Part shown: positions 59,403 through 64,000 of the stretch, piece by piece
Layout of the letters: each line of letters opens with the position of its first letter
Numbering within the stretch: position 1 is the first letter of the stretch
NCBI RefSeq assembly: GCF_900111005.1
Contig: NZ_FOFV01000003.1
Location: 124,001-188,000, forward strand
Length of the DNA: 64,000 nucleotides
Source of the DNA: Lentzea albida
GTDB lineage: Bacteria > Actinomycetota > Actinomycetes > Mycobacteriales > Pseudonocardiaceae
Direction of reading: 5' to 3'
Translations under genes and position numbers: made by a program
The notes under the pieces: model-generated
Seen by the model: only the letters and a program-made list of their open reading frames with translations
The model's database searches: none
What the model was told of the DNA's origin: nothing

Positions 59403-60842
59403 CTACCCCGCCTGCAACGCGAGGAAGAGGTCCACGCGCGCCTCGAACTCCGCGAGGTCCGTACCGAGCAACTCCTCCACGCGACCGACCCGGTACCGCA
59501 ACGTGTTGACGTGGACGTGCAGCTTGGCGGCCGCCGCCGTCCACGAGCCGGAGCAGTCCAGGAAGACCTTCAACGTGCCCACGAGGTCCGAGCCGTGCTC
59601 GGCGTCGTAGTCCAGCACCGGCCCGAGGAGCCGGCGACGCAACGACGTGCGCAACTCCTCCGGAACGCCCGCGAGCAGCAGTTGGTGCAGTGCGATCTCC
59701 TCGCCCGCCACCACACACGTGCGCCCGCCACGGCGCTCGCCCAGCCGACGCGCGTGCGTGGCCTCCTCCGCCGCACCGCGCAGGCCCCGGGACGTGACCG
59801 GTGAGCTGATGCCGACGAGCACGCGGGACGAGCCGAGGCCCGGTTCCATCACGCGCATCGCCTCGCGGAGGTCGTCGGGCATCGAGTCGCCGGCCTTACC
59901 GATCGCGTAGACGGTGTCGCCGACCGGGGTCACGAGAGCCTGCGGCAGGGCCTCCTCCAGCACTGCGGCGGCGAGGTCGGTGCGCTGGTCGGAGGTCACC
60001 GCGCTGATCACCCGCAGCCGGGCGCTCTCCAGACCGGCGGCCGCGAGCCGCGACTCCAGGTCGGCCGAGCCGTTCAGCACGGCGGAGACCAGGGGCGCGG
60101 CCGTGCGGTTCTCGATCTGGCGGCCCTGCGCTTCCCGGAGGCGTTCCAGTCCGACCAGGGACGCGAGCTCGGCGGCGGCCTCCTGCTGCACCGGGCCGCC
60201 GACGACGAGGACCCAGCTGGTGAGCCGGTTGCCGCCGCGCTCGGACACCGGCACGAGCGTGACGCCCCTGACCGTCTTCGGCAGCCGGTCGGCCTGCAGG
60301 AACTCCTTCACCAGCCCGATGCGGTCGGGCAGCTCACCGCCCGCGACGACCCGGCCGGCCGTGGACAGCACCCAGCACGACGCGCCCAGCTCGTGGCTGC
60401 CGGCGAGCAGCAGTGCGGGCAGGCCGGAGCCCTCCGCGACGACGTTGAGCAGACGGCGGTGGCGCGAGAGCCCGACCAGTTCCATCGAGACGCGTTCGGT
60501 GATCGTCGCGAACGAGAGGTCGACGGGCACTTCGAGCAACGGCACGTGGTGGCGAACGCAGGCGTCGACCAGGTCGGTGGGCAGCGCGCGGTCCTCGGTC
60601 TCCGACGCGGCCAGCCCGGCGACGCGGGCCGAGGCGAGCGAGCGGACGAACGTCTCGGAGTCCTGCGGGCCGTGGTGCCAGAGCAGGCCGGACAGCACGA
60701 GCTCCCCGCCGGACAGGTACCGGCTGGGGTCGGGCAGCTCCGTTCCGTACACGCGCGTGACCGTGCGGTCGAGCTGGTCCTCACCGGTGTGCAGGCTCAG
60801 GCGCAGTTCCGGCATCTGCAGCAACGTCCGCAGCAGCAACAT
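59403..60842 (-). CDS. PucR-family transcriptional regulator of purine catabolism
   Basis: The 479-aa regulator has the N-terminal PucR domain (LHTGEDQLDRTVTRVYGTEL, then RYLSGGELVLSGLLWHHG), a middle region, and the C-terminal PucR HTH (FLDCSGSWTAAAAKLHVHVN, then TLRYRVGRVEELLGTDL). It is divergent from the uraH-xanthine dehydrogenase operon over 140 bp with inverted repeats, so it most likely controls that operon in response to purine breakdown products. Confidence 0.92.
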   Translation of the reverse strand: MLLLRTLLQMPELRLSLHTGEDQLDRTVTRVYGTELPDPSRYLSGGELVLSGLLWHHGPQDSETFVRSLASARVAGLAASETEDRALPTDLVDACVRHHVPLLEVPVDLSFATITERVSMELVGLSRHRRLLNVVAEGSGLPALLLAGSHELGASCWVLSTAGRVVAGGELPDRIGLVKEFLQADRLPKTVRGVTLVPVSERGGNRLTSWVLVVGGPVQQEAAAELASLVGLERLREAQGRQIENRTAAPLVSAVLNGSADLESRLAAAGLESARLRVISAVTSDQRTDLAAAVLEEALPQALVTPVGDTVYAIGKAGDSMPDDLREAMRVMEPGLGSSRVLVGISSPVTSRGLRGAAEEATHARRLGERRGGRTCVVAGEEIALHQLLLAGVPEELRTSLRRRLLGPVLDYDAEHGSDLVGTLKVFLDCSGSWTAAAAKLHVHVNTLRYRVGRVEELLGTDLAEFEARVDLFLALQAG

Positions 60843-60934
60843 GACAGGTCACTTTCGTCCATTCGTGTTTGTAGGAAAGCACAAATCCTCGTCATGCAGG
60901 GGCGTGGCGATTCATGTACTTCTGCCGTAGAGGA

Positions 60935-60954
60935 ACACAGCCGTGTCTCTGTGT
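60935..60954. promoter_or_regulatory. inverted repeat in the pucR-uraH divergent promoter region
   Basis: ACACAG (60935-60940) and CTGTGT (60949-60954) with an 8-nt spacer lie 29 bp before the uraH start, in a region that also has TTTGT...ACAAA upstream. It is a candidate site for the PucR regulator. Confidence 0.45.
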
Positions 60955-60982
60955 ACTGGCTCACAACCAGATGGGAGGGCGA

Positions 60983-61285
60983 GTGACGATCTCCACGCAC
61001 GTGCTGGACGCGGCGCGAGGCAGGCCGTTCGCGGGCATCGCCGTGTCGCTGCAGCGCCGCGACGGGACCGAGGTGGCGAACGCCGAGACGAACACCGACG
61101 GCCGGATCACCGGATGGGGTGAGGGCCTCGAAGCCGGGGTGTACCGGCTGGTGTTCGACACGGCCGAGGCGGCACCGTTCTTCCCCGAGGTCGTGCTCAC
61201 GTTCGACTACTCCGATCCGGCGCAGCACTACCACGTGCCGCTGCTGCTCTCGCCGTTCGCCTACTCCACCTACCGAGGTAGCTGA
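60983..61285 (+). CDS. uraH: 5-hydroxyisourate hydrolase (transthyretin-like)
   Basis: The 100-aa enzyme hydrolyses 5-hydroxyisourate in urate degradation. It carries ISTHVLDAARGRPFAGIAVS at the N-terminus, the middle TNTDGRIT and the C-terminal HYHVPLLLSPFAYSTYRGS, which includes the family-defining YRGS end. GTG60983 is preferred because GGGAGGG precedes it; ATG60971 would add 4 residues. No urate oxidase is in the window, so earlier steps may be encoded beyond its right end or elsewhere. Confidence 0.93.
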   Translation: MTISTHVLDAARGRPFAGIAVSLQRRDGTEVANAETNTDGRITGWGEGLEAGVYRLVFDTAEAAPFFPEVVLTFDYSDPAQHYHVPLLLSPFAYSTYRGS

Positions 61286-61287
61286 CG

Positions 61288-62148
61288 ATGGACTTCCTTC
61301 GACCGGAAACGCTCGCCGAGGCGTTGGAGCTGAAGGCTTCGAGGCCGGACGCCGTGCCGATCGCCGGCGGCACGGACGTCATGGTGGAGCTGAACTACGA
61401 CCACCGCAGGCCCTCCGCCCTGCTCGACCTGACGCGCGTTCCGGAGCTGCGGCAGTGGTCGGACGGGCTGCGGATCGGCGCGGGCGTGCCGTACGCGCGG
61501 ATCATCACCGAGCTGGGCGAGCAGTTGCCGGGTCTCGCCATGGCCTCCCGCACGGTCGGGTCGCCGCAGATCCGCAACCGCGGCACGGTCGGCGGCAACC
61601 TCGGCGCCGCCTCCCCCGCGGGGGACACCCACCCGGTGCTGCTGGCGTCGGACGCGGTCATCGAGGTGGCCTCCACGCGCGGCACGCGGATGATCCCCGC
61701 CGCCGAGTTCTACCTGGGGGTGAAGCGGAACGCGCTGGAGCAGGACGAACTGATCGTGGCGGTCCACCTCACTCCTGCCAAGGGGCCACAGCAGTTCTCG
61801 AAGGTCGGCACGCGCAACGCCATGGTGATCGCGGTGTGCTCGTTCGGGATCTCGCTGTTCCCGCAGGAGAACCGCGTCGGTGCGGCGGTCGGGTCGGCCG
61901 CCCCGACGCCGCGGCGGGCCACCGAGGCCGAGGAGTTCCTGGCCTCGGCGCTGGACTTCCGCAACCCGGCGCCGTTGCTCGACTCGGTGAAGCGCGAGTT
62001 CGGCGAGCTGGTGTCGCGGGCCGCGTCGCCGATCGACGACGTGCGCGGGTCGGCCGCCTACCGCAAGCACGCCTTGGCAGTGATGGCACGCAGGACGCTG
62101 GGCTGGGCCTGGCAGGAACTTCTGGACGGGGAGCGGGCATGCGCGTGA
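61288..62148 (+). CDS. xanthine dehydrogenase FAD-binding subunit
   Basis: The 286-aa molybdenum-hydroxylase medium subunit shows the FAD-binding PIAGGTDVMVELNYDHRRPS, the SPQIRNRGTVGGNLGAASPA motif and a C-terminal CO-dehydrogenase flavoprotein-like domain (DDVRGSAAYRKHALAVMARR). It transfers electrons within xanthine dehydrogenase. Only 2 bp separate it from uraH, and it overlaps the iron-sulfur subunit gene by 10 bp. Confidence 0.93.
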   Translation: MDFLRPETLAEALELKASRPDAVPIAGGTDVMVELNYDHRRPSALLDLTRVPELRQWSDGLRIGAGVPYARIITELGEQLPGLAMASRTVGSPQIRNRGTVGGNLGAASPAGDTHPVLLASDAVIEVASTRGTRMIPAAEFYLGVKRNALEQDELIVAVHLTPAKGPQQFSKVGTRNAMVIAVCSFGISLFPQENRVGAAVGSAAPTPRRATEAEEFLASALDFRNPAPLLDSVKREFGELVSRAASPIDDVRGSAAYRKHALAVMARRTLGWAWQELLDGERACA

Positions 62149-62600
62149 ACGTGACGGTCAACGGCGAGCAGCGCCAGGCCGACGACGTGTGGGAGGGCGA
62201 GTCGCTGCTGTTCGTGCTGCGCGAGCGGCTCGGGCTGCCCGGCTCGAAGAACGCCTGCGAGCAGGGCGAGTGCGGGTCGTGCACGGTGTACCTGGACGAC
62301 GTGCCGGTGTGCGCGTGCCTGGTCGCGGCCGGGCAGGCGCAGGACCGCGAGGTGCGCACGGTCGAGGGGCTCGCCGACGGGGACGCGCTGGACCCCGTGC
62401 AGGAGGCGTTCGTCGAGGCGGGCGCGGTGCAGTGCGGTTTCTGCACTCCCGGTCTGGTCGTGCAGGCGCACGACCTGCTGGACCGCGTGCCGAACCCGTC
62501 GGACCCGGAGATCCGCGAGGCGCTCGCCGGGAACCTGTGCCGTTGCACCGGGTACGAGAAGATCCTGGACGCCGTGCGACTGGCGGCGTCGCGCCGATGA
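62139..62600 (+). CDS. xanthine dehydrogenase 2Fe-2S subunit
   Basis: The 153-aa protein has both iron-sulfur cluster motifs: a plant-type ferredoxin site CEQGECGSCTVYLDDVPVCA and a second all-helical site (QCGFCTPGLVVQAHDLL, then GNLCRCTGYEKILDAVRLA). It is the small subunit of the three-part xanthine dehydrogenase. Its stop overlaps the next ATG (ATGA). Confidence 0.95.
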   Translation: MRVNVTVNGEQRQADDVWEGESLLFVLRERLGLPGSKNACEQGECGSCTVYLDDVPVCACLVAAGQAQDREVRTVEGLADGDALDPVQEAFVEAGAVQCGFCTPGLVVQAHDLLDRVPNPSDPEIREALAGNLCRCTGYEKILDAVRLAASRR

Positions 62601-63949
62601 TCGTCCTCGACCGCTGCGCGGTGTCCACCGTGGACCAGGCCGGGAGCGAGCACGCGTCCGGGCACGTCGTGATCGAGAACGGGCGGATCTCCTCCGTCAG
62701 TTCGGGTCCCGCACCCCGGCCCTCCGAGTCGCACACGTACGTCGACGCGTCGTCGTGCCTGGTCACGCCGGGGCTGATCAACACCCACCACCACCTCTAC
62801 CAGTGGGCGACGCGCGGCCTCGCGACCGACGCCACGCTGTTCGAGTGGCTCACGACGCTGTACCCGGTGTGGCGCGGGCTGGACGACACCGTGACGCACG
62901 CGGCGGCGTCCGCCGGTCTTGCCCGGCTGGCGCTGACGGGGTGCACGCTGGCCGCCGACCACCACTACGTCTTCCCGTCCGGCGGCGGCGACGTGTTCGA
63001 CGCGCTGGTGTCGGCGGGGCGGCGGATCGGCATCCGGCTGGAGGCGATCCGCGGGTCGATGGACCGCGGCGAGTCTTCCGGTGGCCTCCCGCCGGACAAC
63101 CTGGTCGAGGACACCGAGGCCGCGCTGGTCGCGACCGAGCAGGCCATCGGCGACCACCACTCGACCGCGGACGACGCCCTGGTGCGCGTGGCCGTCGGGC
63201 CGTGCTCACCGTTCTCGGTGTCGAAGGAGCTGATGACCGGGGCCGCCTCGCTCGCCCGCCGGCACGGCGTCCGGCTGCACACGCACCTCGCCGAGACCCT
63301 CGACGAGGAGGAGCAGTGCCTCGCGGAGAACGGCTGCACGCCGACCGAGTACGCCGAGCAGCTCGGCTGGCTGGGCCCGGACGTGTGGCTCGCGCACACC
63401 GTGCACCTGAACTCCGGCGCGGTGAAGAGGCTGGGAGCGACCCGGACCGGGTCCGCGCACTGCCCCACGTCCAACGGGCGGCTGGGCACCGGGATCGCGC
63501 CGGTCCGCGACCTGCTCGACGCCGGCGCGCCCGTGGGACTCGGCGTCGACGGTGCCGCGTCCAATGAGGACGGTGGCCTGGTCGTCGAGCTGCGGTCGGC
63601 GCTCTACCAGGCACGGCAGCGCGGCGGTCCGGGTGCGCTGGACGCCCGCAAGGCGTTGTGGATGGGCACGATGGGCGGCGCGCAGGTGCTGGGCCGCGCG
63701 GACTCGCTCGGCTCGATCGAGCCAGGCAAGGTCGCCGACCTCGCCGTGTGGGACCTGTCCGGGATGAACTACGCGGGGATCGCGGACCCGGTGGCGGCAC
63801 TCGTGCTGGGCACTCCCCCGCCGTTGAAGCTGTTGATCGTGGGCGGTGAGGTCGTGGTGCGGGACGGGGTCCTGCTCACCGCGTCCACCGACGACCTGGC
63901 GCGGGACCTCTCCGCCGCCAGCGCCAAGCTCCAGGAGGCTGCGCGATGA
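62597..63949 (+). CDS. 8-oxoguanine deaminase-like amidohydrolase
   Basis: The 450-aa amidohydrolase has metal ligands in LINTHHHLYQWATRGL (HxH), RLHTHLAETLDEEEQCL, WLAHTVHLNSGAVKRLG and LGVDGAASNEDG (Asp). The motif set and length fit the 8-oxoguanine/guanine deaminase branch. It lies between two xanthine dehydrogenase subunit genes, coupled to both by ATGA overlaps, so it likely supplies (oxo)xanthine from a guanine-type purine. Its exact substrate (8-oxoguanine, guanine or isoxanthopterin) is open. Confidence 0.88.
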   Translation: MIVLDRCAVSTVDQAGSEHASGHVVIENGRISSVSSGPAPRPSESHTYVDASSCLVTPGLINTHHHLYQWATRGLATDATLFEWLTTLYPVWRGLDDTVTHAAASAGLARLALTGCTLAADHHYVFPSGGGDVFDALVSAGRRIGIRLEAIRGSMDRGESSGGLPPDNLVEDTEAALVATEQAIGDHHSTADDALVRVAVGPCSPFSVSKELMTGAASLARRHGVRLHTHLAETLDEEEQCLAENGCTPTEYAEQLGWLGPDVWLAHTVHLNSGAVKRLGATRTGSAHCPTSNGRLGTGIAPVRDLLDAGAPVGLGVDGAASNEDGGLVVELRSALYQARQRGGPGALDARKALWMGTMGGAQVLGRADSLGSIEPGKVADLAVWDLSGMNYAGIADPVAALVLGTPPPLKLLIVGGEVVVRDGVLLTASTDDLARDLSAASAKLQEAAR

Positions 63950-64000
63950 CCCTCACTCCCGCCGAGCTCACGTCCGCGGTGTCGGGTGGCATCGGGACGT
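63946..64000 (+). CDS. xanthine dehydrogenase molybdenum-binding subunit, N-terminal fragment
   Basis: Only 18 codons are present (MTLTPAELTSAVSGGIGT). The GGIGT end is what I expect just before the SPLRPDG stretch of XdhA-type large subunits. The ATG overlaps the deaminase stop (ATGA). The identification rests on position and this short motif, so it is tentative; the rest lies beyond the window. Confidence 0.7.
   Translation, partial: MTLTPAELTSAVSGGIGT

Overview
The window is high-GC actinobacterial DNA, most likely from the order Pseudonocardiales (Lentzea / Saccharothrix / Actinosynnema type). The signs are a mycobacteria-like phosphatidylinositol-mannoside (PIM) cluster, two XRE regulators with a DUF5753-type C-terminus, a conservon (sensor kinase - roadblock - DUF742 - small GTPase), an F420/FMN luciferase-like oxidoreductase, a HelD/HelR-type helicase, and frequent GTG starts with ATGA/GTGA overlaps. 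No rRNA, tRNA, transposase, phage gene or CRISPR array was seen. Most genes look intact. One methyltransferase gene appears frameshifted, and one amidase gene may lack its true 5' end.

Layout. 0-1.4 kb: the end of an alpha/beta hydrolase gene, then a DddA-like (SCP1.201-type) deaminase toxin gene overlapping an Imm1-type immunity gene. 1.5-16.4 kb: yebC and pdxT, a DUF1963 protein, an amino-acid permease, a PLP trans-sulfuration enzyme with a divergent Lrp regulator, azlCD with a divergent XRE-cupin regulator, a PRTase-like protein, a HelR-like helicase behind a rifamycin-associated-element-like inverted repeat, an LppU-like membrane protein, pdxS, a divergent EF-G paralogue and a broken methyltransferase. 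16.4-29 kb: two gene blocks that together could take dihydropyrimidines to acetyl-CoA (class III aminotransferase, mmsA, PucR; then NCS1 permease, beta-ureidopropionase-like amidase, dihydropyrimidinase and a luciferase-like oxidoreductase), separated by small unrelated genes. 29-39 kb: a lipoprotein, an amidase-domain protein, then the conserved minus-strand block Nudix-pimA-patA-pgsA, an 18-bp minisatellite, an XRE regulator, a small membrane protein, a HIT protein and thrS.

39-52 kb: acetyltransferase, small proteins, an acyl-CoA synthetase, a GntR regulator and a gamma-glutamylation catabolic cluster (SDR, aldehyde dehydrogenase, gamma-glutamyl hydrolase, glutamine-synthetase-like ligase) facing an ethanolamine-type permease; then an IniB-like repeat protein, an NAD-dependent epimerase and a 3-hydroxyacyl-CoA dehydrogenase. 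52-56 kb: conservon. 56-59.4 kb: a secreted SMP-30-like protein, an XRE regulator paired with a very small STAND ATPase, and a lipoprotein. 59.4-64 kb: a PucR regulator divergent from a purine-catabolism operon (uraH, xanthine dehydrogenase FAD and 2Fe-2S subunits, 8-oxoguanine deaminase-like enzyme, start of the molybdenum subunit).

Themes. thrS-HIT-pgsA-patA-pimA-Nudix and pdxS/pdxT-yebC lie close together in Mycobacterium tuberculosis. Here they keep order and strand but are spread over 37 kb by nitrogen-salvage genes, regulators and a toxin module. The least explained items are the 18-bp minisatellite, the three CCCCTAA boxes at exact 21-bp spacing, the HelR gene with its inverted repeat, and the pyrimidine locus that has a luciferase-like oxidoreductase but no visible dihydropyrimidine dehydrogenase.
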